A stretch of DNA of 64,000 bases from Belnapia mucosa. Its GTDB lineage: Bacteria > Pseudomonadota > Alphaproteobacteria > Acetobacterales > Acetobacteraceae. The DNA lies in assembly GCF_016775475.1 (NCBI RefSeq), contig NZ_JAEUXJ010000003.1, positions 124,001 to 188,000 on the forward strand. Direction: 5' to 3'. Numbering within the stretch: position 1 is the first letter of the stretch; each line of letters opens with the position of its first letter. Both the position numbers and the translations under genes were made by a program. Positions 1-8,374 of this stretch are shown here, in pieces. The notes beneath the pieces were generated by a model. That model was not told where the DNA came from. It did no database searches and saw nothing but the letters and a program-made list of their open reading frames with translations.

Positions 1-1415
1 GCCGGGAGATCGGCATGCTGGCCGCGGCCGGCCTCGCCACCGTGCCGGTGGTGCGGCGACCGCGCATTGCCATCCTCTCCACGGGTGACGAACTGGTGCC
101 GCCCGGCGCGCCGCTGCCGCCGGGCGGCATCTATGACAGCAATGCCGCCATCCTCGCCGCCGCCGTCGCCGAGCATGGCGGCGAGCCGGTGCCGATGGGC
201 ATCTTCCGCGACGACGAAGCGGCGCTGGAGGGCGCGCTGCGCCGGGCGCTCGATCTGGCCGATATGGTGGTGATGTCGGGCGGCACCTCGAAGGGCGCCG
301 GCGATGTCTCGCACCGGATCCTCGCCCGGCTGCCGCCGCCCGGCGTGCTGGTGCATGGCGTGGCGCTGAAGCCGGGCAAGCCGCTCTGCCTCGGCGCCGT
401 GGAACGGAAGCCGGTTGTGGTGCTGCCGGGATTCCCGACCAGCGCCGTCTTCACCTTCCAGGAATTCGCCGTGCCGGTGATCCGGGCCATGGCTGGCCTG
501 CCGCCCCGGACCGATGCCACCACCGAGGCCTGGCTGGCCATCCGCACCCCGAGCGAGGCCGGCCGCACCGAATACGTCATGGTCTCGCTCGCCGAGGATG
601 CCGAGGGCGGGCTGGCCGCCTGGCCGCTCGGCAAGGGATCGGGCAGCGTCACCGCCTTCTCCCAGGCGGATGGCTTCTTCGCCATCGACGCTGCCGAGGC
701 CGGCGCCGCGGCCGGCAGCCTGCAGCGCATCCGCCTGATCGGCGGGGCGCATCGCCTGCCGGACCTCACCATCATCGGCAGCCATTGCACCGGGCTGGAT
801 GCGGTCCTCGACCTGCTGGCGGCGGAGGGGGTGCGGGCGCGCAGCCTCGCGGTCGGCAGCCTGGGCGGGCTGGCGGCGGCGAAGCGGGGCGAATGCGACT
901 TGGCGCCGGCGCATCTGCTGAAGGCCGAGACGGGGGAGTACAACCGGCCCTTCCTCGCCCCCGGCCTGCGGCTGGTCCCCGGCTGGCGGCGGGTGCAGGG
1001 GGTGGTGTTCCGCCCGGGCGATGCCCGCTTCGCCGGGCTATCCGGGCCGGAGGCGGTGCGCCGCGCGGCGGCCGACCCGGCGCTGCTGCTGGTCAACCGC
1101 AATGCCGGATCGGGCACCCGCATCCTGCTGGACGGGCTGCTCGGCGGGGCGCGGCCGCCCGGCTATGCCAACCAGCCGAAATCGCACAATGCCGTCGCCG
1201 CCGCCGTGGCCCAGGGCCGGGCCGATTGGGGCGTGGCGACCGCCAGCGTGGCGGCGGCCTATGGCCTCGGCGTCGCCCCGCTCGCCGATGAGCATTACGA
1301 CTTCTTCCTGCCCGAGGCGCGGGCCGAGCGTCCGGCGGTGCGCGCCTTCCTCGCCACCCTGGCCAGTGAGGCGGCGCGGGCGCGGCTCCGGGCACTCGGC
1401 TTCACGCCCGCCTGA
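1..1415 (+). CDS. moeA: MoeA-type molybdopterin molybdenumtransferase fused to a PBP-like (LysR-substrate-like) domain, 5' truncated
   Basis: The reading frame is open from base 3, so the start lies left of the window; 470 residues are visible. The first part is the MoeA catalytic fold, with RRPRIAILSTGDELV, MSGGTSKGAGD and VALKPGKPL typical of MoeA/MogA-like proteins that insert molybdate into adenylylated molybdopterin in the cytoplasm. From about visible residue 255 a second domain begins, with SHCTGLDAVLDLL, GSLGGLAAAKRGECDL and NRNAGSGTRILLD. These are signatures of the periplasmic-binding-protein-like domain found at the C terminus of some MoeA proteins (PF12727, from memory). The fusion may sense or present a ligand during cofactor assembly; that is inference. 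The N-terminal MoeA domain is outside the window. The next gene starts 157 bases downstream. Confidence 0.9.
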   Translation, partial: REIGMLAAAGLATVPVVRRPRIAILSTGDELVPPGAPLPPGGIYDSNAAILAAAVAEHGGEPVPMGIFRDDEAALEGALRRALDLADMVVMSGGTSKGAGDVSHRILARLPPPGVLVHGVALKPGKPLCLGAVERKPVVVLPGFPTSAVFTFQEFAVPVIRAMAGLPPRTDATTEAWLAIRTPSEAGRTEYVMVSLAEDAEGGLAAWPLGKGSGSVTAFSQADGFFAIDAAEAGAAAGSLQRIRLIGGAHRLPDLTIIGSHCTGLDAVLDLLAAEGVRARSLAVGSLGGLAAAKRGECDLAPAHLLKAETGEYNRPFLAPGLRLVPGWRRVQGVVFRPGDARFAGLSGPEAVRRAAADPALLLVNRNAGSGTRILLDGLLGGARPPGYANQPKSHNAVAAAVAQGRADWGVATASVAAAYGLGVAPLADEHYDFFLPEARAERPAVRAFLATLASEAARARLRALGFTPA

Positions 1416-1572
1416 ACTCCCCTCCATGCGGCACCCCGGGCCGCGGATCGGGAGGTGGTTCATGGCGGTCCGAAGGAGTCCGAGGCGGAGTATCCGGCGA
1501 CGGGCATCCGGCGAAGACACTCCGACCGGGGGCGGATGGCCGCCCGCCGGATCGATAGGAAGGTCTTGACTG

Positions 1573-2625
1573 GTGCCGCCATCCCCCGCGCAACGATTTC
1601 CCCTGGGTTCCCTCATCGTCATCGCGGCCGTCCTGGGCGGCAGTGCGGCGGCCTTCGCCTATACGGCAGGCTGGCTCTCGCCGGAGCGGCTGTCGCGCGA
1701 GCGGGTGCTGGCCGGGCTGAGCCCGCCGGGAGGGCCGGCGCCGGGCCGAAGGCGGAACCATGTCAGGGGAATCTGCTTCACCGGCAGCTTCGAGGCCAAT
1801 GGCGCCGGCGCCGCCCTGTCGCGCGCACGGGTCCTGGCGGCCGGGTCCTACCCCGTCATCGGCCGCTTCAACCTGAGCGGTGCCGATCTCGCGGAGCCCG
1901 ATGCCAAGGCCCGCGTGCGTGGGCTGAGCCTGCGCATCGCCGCACCCGACGGGTCGGAATGGCGCACCGCCATGATCACCGCGCCGGTCTTCCCGGTGGC
2001 GACGCCCGAGGCCTTCTATGCCCTGCTCCAGGCCTCGGCGAGCCGGGAGCCGGGCGCCATGGCGGGCTTCGCCGCGGCGCATCCCGAGATCGCCGCCTTC
2101 GGCGCCTGGGCCCGCAGCGCGCCCTGGACCGGCAGCTATGCCGAGGAACGCTACAACGGCCTCAACGCCTTCATCTTCACCGATGCCTCGGGCGGGGAGC
2201 ATGTCGTCCGCTGGTCCATGCGGCCGGAGGCGCAGCCGGTGCCCGTGCCGCCGGAACAGCTCGCCGGACGGGCGCCGGATTTCCTTGATGAGGAGGTCAA
2301 GGCTCGCCTCGCCGCCGGGCCGCTGCGCTGGACCATGGAGGTGATGGTGGCCGAGCCGGGCGACCCGGTGGCCGATCCGAGCAAGGCCTGGCCGGAGGGA
2401 CGGCGGCGCATCGATGTCGGCACCCTGACCGTGCAGGCGATCCAGGCGGAGCCGGACGGCCCCTGCCGCGACATCAACTACGACCCGACGGTGCTGCCCG
2501 AGGGCATGCGCGTCTCGGCAGATCCCTTCCCCGCCGCGCGCTCCTCGGCCTATGCGCTCAGTTATGAGCGGCGGGCGGCGGAGGCCGCGCAATATCCCCG
2601 CACCGCGGCGGGAGGCCGGCCATGA
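1573..2625 (+). CDS. Catalase-family (SrpA-like) haem peroxidase, membrane-anchored
   Basis: The product is 350 residues, the size of the small catalase-related peroxidases rather than full catalases. An N-terminal hydrophobic segment at about residues 13-33 should anchor it or export it to the periplasm. The distal haem histidine is H63 in RNHVRGICFTG, and the proximal-ligand motif RSSAY (R323, Y327) lies near the C terminus, so the haem site looks intact. The GTG start is chosen because AGGAAGG sits about ten bases upstream. A GC-rich hairpin (1530-1545) lies just before it. Its last four bases overlap the cytochrome b561 gene, which suggests the two are translated together and that electrons reach the peroxidase through the membrane cytochrome. 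Substrate (peroxide or organic hydroperoxide) is not shown by the sequence. Confidence 0.88.
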   Translation: MPPSPAQRFPLGSLIVIAAVLGGSAAAFAYTAGWLSPERLSRERVLAGLSPPGGPAPGRRRNHVRGICFTGSFEANGAGAALSRARVLAAGSYPVIGRFNLSGADLAEPDAKARVRGLSLRIAAPDGSEWRTAMITAPVFPVATPEAFYALLQASASREPGAMAGFAAAHPEIAAFGAWARSAPWTGSYAEERYNGLNAFIFTDASGGEHVVRWSMRPEAQPVPVPPEQLAGRAPDFLDEEVKARLAAGPLRWTMEVMVAEPGDPVADPSKAWPEGRRRIDVGTLTVQAIQAEPDGPCRDINYDPTVLPEGMRVSADPFPAARSSAYALSYERRAAEAAQYPRTAAGGRP

Positions 2626-3167
2626 GCGGCGCGCGCTTCAGCCCGCTCCAGCGCCTGCTGCACTGGGCGATGGCCGTCTGCATCCTGGCGATGCTCTTCA
2701 TCGGCGTCGGCATGGTCTCGACCATATCGGCGCGCACCCTGCCGCTGGTCTCCATCCACAAGCCGCTCGGCATCGCCATCCTGGTCTTGGCCCTGCTGCG
2801 GCTGGGGCTCCGGCTGCGCCGTGGCGCGCCGCCGCTGCCGGCCGACCTGCCGGAGCCGATGCGGCTGGCGGCGCATCTGTCGCATATCGTGCTCTATGCG
2901 CTGATGATCGCCATGCCGCTGCTGGGCTGGGCCATGCTCTCGGCCGAGGGCTATCCGATCCAGCTCTCGCCCGGGCTGCGCCTGCCGCCGATCCTGCCGC
3001 AGGATACCGGGCTCTATGCCCTGCTGCGGCAGGCGCATGGGCTGCTCGGCTATGCCTTCTTCGCGGTGATCCTCGCGCATCTCGGCGCCGCGCTCTTCCA
3101 TGGGCTGGTGCGGCGCGACGGGGTATTCGGCGCGATGGCGCCGGTGCCGGACAGGGCGCTGAATTAG
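2622..3167 (+). CDS. Cytochrome b561 family protein
   Basis: This 181-residue protein has four hydrophobic helices and the histidines expected of a di-haem b561: H14 in RLLHWAMA, H50 in SIHKPLG, H88 and H91 around LSHIVLYALM, and histidines near residues 138-153 (QAHGLLGYAFFA, AHLGAALFH). The family passes electrons across or along the inner membrane between quinol and a periplasmic partner. It overlaps the upstream peroxidase gene in an ATGA, so the peroxidase is the likely partner. The stop lies two bases from the convergent cobalamin adenosyltransferase gene. The family assignment is firm; the coupling to the peroxidase is inferred from gene order. Confidence 0.88.
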   Translation: MSGARFSPLQRLLHWAMAVCILAMLFIGVGMVSTISARTLPLVSIHKPLGIAILVLALLRLGLRLRRGAPPLPADLPEPMRLAAHLSHIVLYALMIAMPLLGWAMLSAEGYPIQLSPGLRLPPILPQDTGLYALLRQAHGLLGYAFFAVILAHLGAALFHGLVRRDGVFGAMAPVPDRALN

Positions 3168-3168
3168 G

Positions 3169-3729
3169 TTAGCGCGTGGCGCCGGGGGTCCAGAGCACGT
3201 CCCCGGCGCCATTCCCGTTCAGCCGGCGGGAGAGGACGAAGAGCAGGTCCGATAGGCGGTTCAGGTAGCGCACCGCCTCCGGGTTCACCGCCTCCTCCGC
3301 GCCGAGCGCCACCACCTGCCGCTCCGCCCGCCGCGCCACGGTGCGTGCCAGATGCGCCATGGCCGCGCCCGGCGTGCCGCCCGGCAGGACGAAGCTGCGC
3401 AGCGCCGGCAGGGTGGCGTTCAGCGCCGCGATCTCTGCCTCCAGCCGGGCCGATTGCGCGGCGGCGAGGCGCAGCCGGTCGCCGGCCTCGCCCGGCACGC
3501 AGAGATCGGCGCCGAGATCGAAGAGGTCGTTCTGGACGCGGGCCAGGATCGCGTCCGGCTCCGCTTCCGCCGCAGTATGCAGGCGGAGCAGGCCGAGCAC
3601 CGCATTGGCCTCGTCCACCGTGCCGATCGCCTCGATCCGCAGCGCGTCCTTGCGGATGCGGGTCCCGTCGCCGAGCGAGGTTTCCCCGGCATCGCCGCCG
3701 CGGGTGGTGATGACGTCGAGCTTGACCAT
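3169..3729 (-). CDS. PduO-type cob(I)alamin adenosyltransferase
   Basis: The enzyme transfers the adenosyl group of ATP to cob(I)alamin to make coenzyme B12 in the cytoplasm. The 186-residue length is normal. Visible motifs are the N-terminal ATP-binding TRGGDAGETSLGDGTR, the central TVDEANAVLG, and LARTVARRAERQV followed by YLNRLSDLLFVLSR, all diagnostic of the PduO family. It is the last gene of a reverse-strand operon after the metal exporter and TonB genes, 12 bases after tonB. The cobST genes 20 kb away indicate the organism makes cobalamin de novo, so this enzyme may serve both synthesis and salvage. Confidence 0.93.
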   Translation of the reverse strand: MVKLDVITTRGGDAGETSLGDGTRIRKDALRIEAIGTVDEANAVLGLLRLHTAAEAEPDAILARVQNDLFDLGADLCVPGEAGDRLRLAAAQSARLEAEIAALNATLPALRSFVLPGGTPGAAMAHLARTVARRAERQVVALGAEEAVNPEAVRYLNRLSDLLFVLSRRLNGNGAGDVLWTPGATR

Positions 3730-3741
3730 GCGGCGGTGTCC

Positions 3742-4677
3742 TCAGCGCAGGTTGAAATGGATGGCGGTGCGGATGGTGCCGGAGATGGGCACGCCATCGC
3801 GCATCGCCGGGCGGAAGCGCCAGCGCAGCACCGCCTGACGCGCCGCCGCATCCAGCGCCTCATAGCCCGAGCTGCGGAGCACCTCGGCCGCCTCGACGCT
3901 GCCATAGGAGGTGATGCGCAGCAGGACGGTGACCACGCCCTGCTCGCCGCGCTGGCGGCTGCTATCGGGGTATTCCGGTTCCGGATTGCGGATGCCCTCG
4001 GCGAGGCCGGGCGGGGTGACGGCCCCGAGGGCCGGGGCGGCGCCAGTGGTCGGGGGCTGCGGCGCAGCGGCACCGGCGGGTGCCGCGGCCTGGGCGGCCG
4101 GCGGCGCCTCGCTGGGCGGCGCGGCACGCGGAGCGGCGGCGGGCCGGCCGCGGGGCGGCTGGGGAGGTGGCGGCGGCGGGGGCGGCAGCGGGAGCGGCTC
4201 CTCCCGCTCCTCCGGCGGCGCCTCGGCCGGCGGGGTCGGTGCCGGCGCCTCCTGGGGCGGCGCCTCGGCCGGGGGTGCCGGCGGGGGTGGCGGGGCCTCC
4301 TGCGGCGGGGGCAGGGTGACCTCGGCCGGTCGGTCGGGCGGCGGAGGTGGCAGCAGGGCAGCGAGCACCGGCGGCGCCGGGGCCGCGGGCGGTGGCGGCG
4401 GTGCAGCCGTTGGCGGCGGGGGTGGCGGCGGGGCGGCGGCCTCGGGCGGGGCAGGCGGTGCCGGGGCCTCGGCCGGCGGTGCCGGCGCCTCCGGAGCCTC
4501 GCCGGTCTGCTCCTGCCAGACCACCTGGACGGATTGCTCGGCCGGCCCCGGCGGCGGCGGGGGGCGGCGCAGCAGCACCAGCACCGCCGCCAGGGCCAGG
4601 CCATGCAGGGCCAGCGACGCCCCAGGGGCCCAGGGGGGCAAGAAACGGGGCGGCAGCCCGCGCGGCGCCGCCCTCAC
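3742..4677 (-). CDS. tonB: TonB-family energy transducer
   Basis: The 311-residue protein has one N-terminal membrane helix (about residues 20-36, SLALHGLALAAVLVLL), a long Pro/Ala/Glu-rich periplasmic spacer (about residues 37-215), and a C-terminal TonB domain with PEPEYPDSSRQRGEQGVV and RWRFRPAMRDGVP. TonB links inner-membrane proton-motive force to outer-membrane receptors for metal chelates or cobalamin. No exbB or exbD lies in the window. Its start overlaps the stop of the CDF exporter gene in an ATGA, and the cobalamin adenosyltransferase follows 12 bases later, so it may be dedicated to cobalamin or metal uptake; this is inference from context. Confidence 0.9.
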   Translation of the reverse strand: MRAAPRGLPPRFLPPWAPGASLALHGLALAAVLVLLRRPPPPPGPAEQSVQVVWQEQTGEAPEAPAPPAEAPAPPAPPEAAAPPPPPPPTAAPPPPPAAPAPPVLAALLPPPPPDRPAEVTLPPPQEAPPPPPAPPAEAPPQEAPAPTPPAEAPPEEREEPLPLPPPPPPPPQPPRGRPAAAPRAAPPSEAPPAAQAAAPAGAAAPQPPTTGAAPALGAVTPPGLAEGIRNPEPEYPDSSRQRGEQGVVTVLLRITSYGSVEAAEVLRSSGYEALDAAARQAVLRWRFRPAMRDGVPISGTIRTAIHFNLR

Positions 4678-5561
4678 AGGACCAGCACGCCCCGATGCTT
4701 GGCCTTGCCCTCCGGCTCGACATGGATGGTGATCGTCGCGCCCTCGATCTCGGCCCGCAGCGCGGCCTCGATCCGGTCGCAGATGTCGTGCGCGGACTCC
4801 ACCGTCATCATCCCCGGCACGACCAGGTGGAATTCGATGAAGGTGAGCTGCCCGGCATGGCGGGTGCGGAGGTCATGCGCCTCGATCGCGCCGCTGCCAT
4901 TCTCGGCGACGGCGGTGCGGATGCGGGCCAGCAGGCCGGGCTCCACTGCCTCGTCCATCAGCCCGCCGACGCTCTCCCGCACCAGCCGGCCGCCGGACCA
5001 GAGGATGTTCAGCGCCGTCAGCCCCGCCAGCAGCGGATCCAGCCAGAGCCTTCCGGTGAGCGCGACCAGCCCCACCCCCACCAGCACGCCGAGCGAGGTG
5101 ACGACATCGGCGAGCAGATGCCGCGCATCGGCCAGCAGCGCCGGGGAGCGGGCGCGCCGCCCCTGGCGGGTGAGGATCGCCGCCCAGCCGGCATTCAGCG
5201 CCGTCGCCGCGGCCGAGACCATCAGGCCGAGGGCGGGCTGGTCCGGCGCCCGCGGCGCCCAGACCGCGCCCCAGGCCTGATGCAGGATGGCGACAGCGGC
5301 GATGACGATCAGCGCCCCTTCCAGCACGGCCGAGAAATACTCGGCCTTGGTATGGCCATAGGGGTGGTTCGCATCCGCCGGCATGGCGGCGTAATGGACC
5401 GCGACCAGCGCCGCCAGGGCGGCGGCGACATTCACCACGCTCTCCAGCGCATCGGCCAGCAGCGCAACGCTGCCGGTCAGCCCCCAGGCCACCAGCTTCA
5501 GGGCGAGCACCGCCGCGGCGAGGATGACGCTGCCGATGGCAAGGCGGATGGTCCGCGTCAT
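4674..5561 (-). CDS. Cation diffusion facilitator (CDF) family metal exporter
   Basis: The 295-residue protein has about six membrane helices and a cytoplasmic C-terminal domain, the standard CDF plan. Metal-site motifs are visible: ALLADALES in helix 2, HPYGHTKAEYFSA between helices 2 and 3, and ARHLLADVVTSLGV in helix 5, giving the family's D/D and H/D tetrahedral site. It exports divalent cations such as zinc, iron or cobalt; which one cannot be read from the sequence. It is the first gene of the operon with tonB and the cobalamin adenosyltransferase, and the overlap with tonB is four bases, so cobalt homeostasis is a reasonable but untested guess. Confidence 0.93.
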   Translation of the reverse strand: MTRTIRLAIGSVILAAAVLALKLVAWGLTGSVALLADALESVVNVAAALAALVAVHYAAMPADANHPYGHTKAEYFSAVLEGALIVIAAVAILHQAWGAVWAPRAPDQPALGLMVSAAATALNAGWAAILTRQGRRARSPALLADARHLLADVVTSLGVLVGVGLVALTGRLWLDPLLAGLTALNILWSGGRLVRESVGGLMDEAVEPGLLARIRTAVAENGSGAIEAHDLRTRHAGQLTFIEFHLVVPGMMTVESAHDICDRIEAALRAEIEGATITIHVEPEGKAKHRGVLVL

Positions 5562-5730
5562 CGCGGGCTCCGCGGGGCGGGTGGGGTGGTGGCCAAATAG
5601 GGGGCTCCGGAACGGGCGTGTTGTGGCCCGAGCGGCGGCGGGGGGGCAAGCCCCTCTCCGGTAGCCTGCTATCTAGTCCAGGGGGCCCGGTCCGTGGCAT
5701 CGTGCCGCACTGCACCACGGAACCGCGCCC

Positions 5731-6306
5731 ATGCCCCTTTCCACCCCTGCCCCGCGCGAAGACCTGCACCGCCGCGTCATCGAGATCCATGGCTACCGGC
5801 GGGAGGACGGGCTCTACGACATCGAGGGGCATCTCGAGGACACCAAGGCGCATCCCTTCGAGAATGCCGCCCGCGGCTGGGTCCAGCCCGGCCAGCCTTT
5901 GCACGGGCTCTGGCTGCGGCTGACGATCCGCGAGGATATGGAGATCGTGGCCTGCGAGGCCGCCTCCGACCACACCCCCTATGAGCAATGCCCGGGCGCG
6001 GCGCCGAATTTCAGCCGCCTCGCCGGGCTCCGGATCGGGCCCGGCTTCAACAAGGCCGTGCAGGAGAGGGTCGGCGGCGTCGCCGGCTGCACCCATCTGC
6101 GGGAGATGCTGGGGCAGATGGCGACGGTTGCCTACCAGACCCTCTACCCGATCCGCGCCCGGCGCGAGCGGGAGGAGGCGGCGCGGCAGCCCGCGGGGGA
6201 GCGCCGCAAGCCGCCGGCCCTGCTCGGGAGCTGCATCGCCTATGCGCCGGACAGCCCCGTCAGCCTCGCCCGCTGGCCCTGGCTGGGCGACGCAGCGGCG
6301 GAATAG
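5731..6306 (+). CDS. DUF2889 family protein
   Basis: The 191-residue protein matches the DUF2889 pattern: RVIEIHGYRREDGLYDIEG near the N terminus, a central HTPYEQCPGAAPNFSRLAG, and GLRIGPGFNKAVQERVGG followed by CTHLREML. No enzymatic activity is known to me for the family. There is no signal peptide or membrane helix, so it should be cytoplasmic. It stands alone on the forward strand. A six-base inverted repeat (CCGTGG/CCACGG, 5692-5720) lies shortly upstream and could be a binding site or 5' hairpin. The start has only a weak GGAA eight bases upstream. Confidence 0.82.
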   Translation: MPLSTPAPREDLHRRVIEIHGYRREDGLYDIEGHLEDTKAHPFENAARGWVQPGQPLHGLWLRLTIREDMEIVACEAASDHTPYEQCPGAAPNFSRLAGLRIGPGFNKAVQERVGGVAGCTHLREMLGQMATVAYQTLYPIRARREREEAARQPAGERRKPPALLGSCIAYAPDSPVSLARWPWLGDAAAE

Positions 6307-6378
6307 GGTGGTGACGCAAGCGTAAGCACCCCTCACGCCCAAGTTTAGGGTCAGGCCGGCGCATCCCCGTTAGGCAGG

Positions 6379-7971
6379 ATGGCGAGTGTGCTTGGGTGGG
6401 AATCCGGAATGACCCGCTACGCCTATATCGCCGGCGGCGCGACCTTCAGTGGGCGCCGAATGGCCGAGGAACAGGAAGGGCTGGCCGAACGGGGGGCCCT
6501 GGCCCTGTTGCTCGGCATCATGCTGCTCGGCCTGCTGGTGCGGCTGATCCATATCGGCGCCGCCTCCTACTGGAGCGACGAGCTGTTCAGCGTGCTCTGG
6601 GTCGAGAACAGCTACCGCTTCATCTGGACCGAAGGGCTCTGGCTGGAGACGACGCCGGCGCTGTACTACGCCCTGCTGAAGCCCTGGGTCGCGGTCTTCG
6701 GCGGGAGCGAATTCGCGGTGCGCGGCTTCTCCGCCCTGCTCTCGGTCGCCGCCATCCCGGCCGTCTATGCCATCGCCCGGCAATTCGCCCGGCCGTCGAC
6801 GGCGCTGCTGGCCGCCGCGCTCTTCGCGCTGATGCCGATGCAGGTCCACTACGCGCAGGAGGCGCGGGCCTATGCCCTGCTGCCGCTGCTCTATGCCCTG
6901 GCCTGCCTCGCCGCGATCCTGCTGGTCCGCCGCGCCGCGCTGGCGCGGCCGAACCTGGCTTGGCCGCTCGCCCTCTATGGGCTGATGGCGGTGCTGCTGG
7001 TCTATGCCCATGCGACTTCGGCCTTCACCCTGGCCGGACTGTCGGCCTGCTGCCTCTGCGGCCTGCTGCTGGTCCGGGCGGAGCGGCGCGCCATCCTCGG
7101 CTTCCTCGGCGTCAATGCGCTGGCGGTGCTGCTCTCGGTGCCGGAGATCCTGGTGATCCTGGACCAGTCCGGGCGCTTCGACATCGTCTGGGTGCCGCGG
7201 CCGGATGCTGTGAACCTGCTGAATGCGCTGGGCAGCCTGCTGGTCGATCCCTCGACGCCGCTGACGCTGTTCCGCCAGGCCAGCCTGCTGGCCGGCGGGG
7301 TGGCGGTGCTGTTCCTGGCGCTGCTGCTGCGGAGCCGGCTGGGCGGCATGGCCTGGCTGCTGCTGGCGGCGCCGGCGGCGCTGTTCCTCGTCTCCACCAT
7401 CCTGGCGAGCCTCATCGCCTCGCCCTTCTTCATCCCGCGCATCGCGGTCTGGGTCGGCGTGCCCTTCTGCATCCTGGCGGCGCTGGCCCTGGCGGCGCCG
7501 CAGCCGGCGCTGCTGCGCGGCGGCTTCCTGGCGCTGCTGCTGGTCGCCTGGGGCGTGGGGCTGGAAGGCGTCTATGTCCGCAGCATCGACACCAAGGAGG
7601 ATTGGCGCGGGCTGGCAGCCGATCTCGCGCCACGGCTGGCGCCGGGCGATCTGGTGGCGATCGGGCCGGAGACCAATCTGCGCGGCCTCGCCTTCTACCT
7701 GGATCGCGGGGTGCAGCAGCATCGCTGGCGGCCGGCGGGGTCGAAGGAATTCCAGCTGCTCTTCCTCCCCGCCGGGGTGCCGCGGCCGCAGCCGATCGCG
7801 ACCGAGGCGCTGGCTGAGGCCGTGCAGTCCGGCCGGCGGGTCTGGCTGGTGCTGAAGCAGCAGGACTGGGACGCCTTCGGGGCAGCGGCCATGCAGGCGG
7901 TGCCCGGCCATGCGCCGACGGTGGAACGCGGCCGGGCGCGGCTGGCGCTGCTGGGGTGGGCCGGGGATTGA
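6379..7971 (+). CDS. Glycosyltransferase family 39 (ArnT/Dol-P-Man mannosyltransferase-like) membrane protein
   Basis: This protein of up to 530 residues has about a dozen hydrophobic helices. The first periplasmic loop carries SYWSDELFS, the Asp-Glu motif of GT-C enzymes that move a sugar from a polyprenyl-phosphate donor to a lipid, glycan or protein in the periplasm. HYAQEARAYALLPLLYAL after about residue 155 is also typical. Three in-frame starts are possible: 6379, 6409 (preceded by GGGA at good spacing) and 6460; 6409 has the best ribosome site. Donor and acceptor are unknown. It stands alone, so it cannot be tied to the polysaccharide locus 20 kb away except by theme. Confidence 0.85.
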   Translation: MASVLGWESGMTRYAYIAGGATFSGRRMAEEQEGLAERGALALLLGIMLLGLLVRLIHIGAASYWSDELFSVLWVENSYRFIWTEGLWLETTPALYYALLKPWVAVFGGSEFAVRGFSALLSVAAIPAVYAIARQFARPSTALLAAALFALMPMQVHYAQEARAYALLPLLYALACLAAILLVRRAALARPNLAWPLALYGLMAVLLVYAHATSAFTLAGLSACCLCGLLLVRAERRAILGFLGVNALAVLLSVPEILVILDQSGRFDIVWVPRPDAVNLLNALGSLLVDPSTPLTLFRQASLLAGGVAVLFLALLLRSRLGGMAWLLLAAPAALFLVSTILASLIASPFFIPRIAVWVGVPFCILAALALAAPQPALLRGGFLALLLVAWGVGLEGVYVRSIDTKEDWRGLAADLAPRLAPGDLVAIGPETNLRGLAFYLDRGVQQHRWRPAGSKEFQLLFLPAGVPRPQPIATEALAEAVQSGRRVWLVLKQQDWDAFGAAAMQAVPGHAPTVERGRARLALLGWAGD

Positions 7972-7981
7972 CCCGTCCGAC

Positions 7982-8374
7982 CTAACCCAGCGCCTGCGCC
8001 AGCGCCTCCTCCAGCCGCTCCAGGTCGAAGGGCTTGCGCAGGATCGGCCAGTCCTCGCTGCGATAGGTGCTGTAGCCGGTGACGAAGATCACCTTCAGCG
8101 CCGGCCGCAGCGCCAGGGCGCGTTCCACCAGCGCCGGCCCATCGAGCCCGGGCATCCGCACATCGGTCACCAGCACCTCGATCGCCGGATGCGCCTCCAC
8201 CTGGCGGAGGCCGGACTCGCCATCCTCCGCCTCCAGCACCGCCATGCCGAGCGCAGCGCAGTATTCGGCCAGGATCTCGCGGATCATCGGCTCGTCATCG
8301 ACGACGAGGACGCGGCGGCCGGCCAGGGGGCGGCCATCGGGCTCCCCCGCCCGGGCGGCTGGAATCGCGGTCAT
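7982..8374 (-). CDS. Single-domain response regulator (CheY-like)
   Basis: The 130-residue protein is one receiver domain with no DNA-binding output. The acidic pocket D26-D27 (VVDDEP), phosphoacceptor D71 (VTDVRMPGLDG), the conserved Thr in FVTGYS and the Lys in RKPFD are all present, so it should be phosphorylated. Its start overlaps the stop of the upstream histidine kinase gene in an ATGA. This is strong evidence for a cognate pair; the output must run through protein contact or a phosphorelay to a partner not seen here. Confidence 0.92.
   Translation of the reverse strand: MTAIPAARAGEPDGRPLAGRRVLVVDDEPMIREILAEYCAALGMAVLEAEDGESGLRQVEAHPAIEVLVTDVRMPGLDGPALVERALALRPALKVIFVTGYSTYRSEDWPILRKPFDLERLEEALAQALG

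Noticed and set aside
3900-4600. Repetitive GC-rich stretch that looks like tandem repeats or an array
   Set aside because: It is the Pro/Ala-rich spacer of TonB; the repeats are irregular and in frame, with no spacer-repeat structure of a CRISPR array.
5675-5690. GTCCAGGGGGC resembling one arm of the hairpin block at 32117
   Set aside because: No complementary arm follows, so it is not a copy of the repeat.
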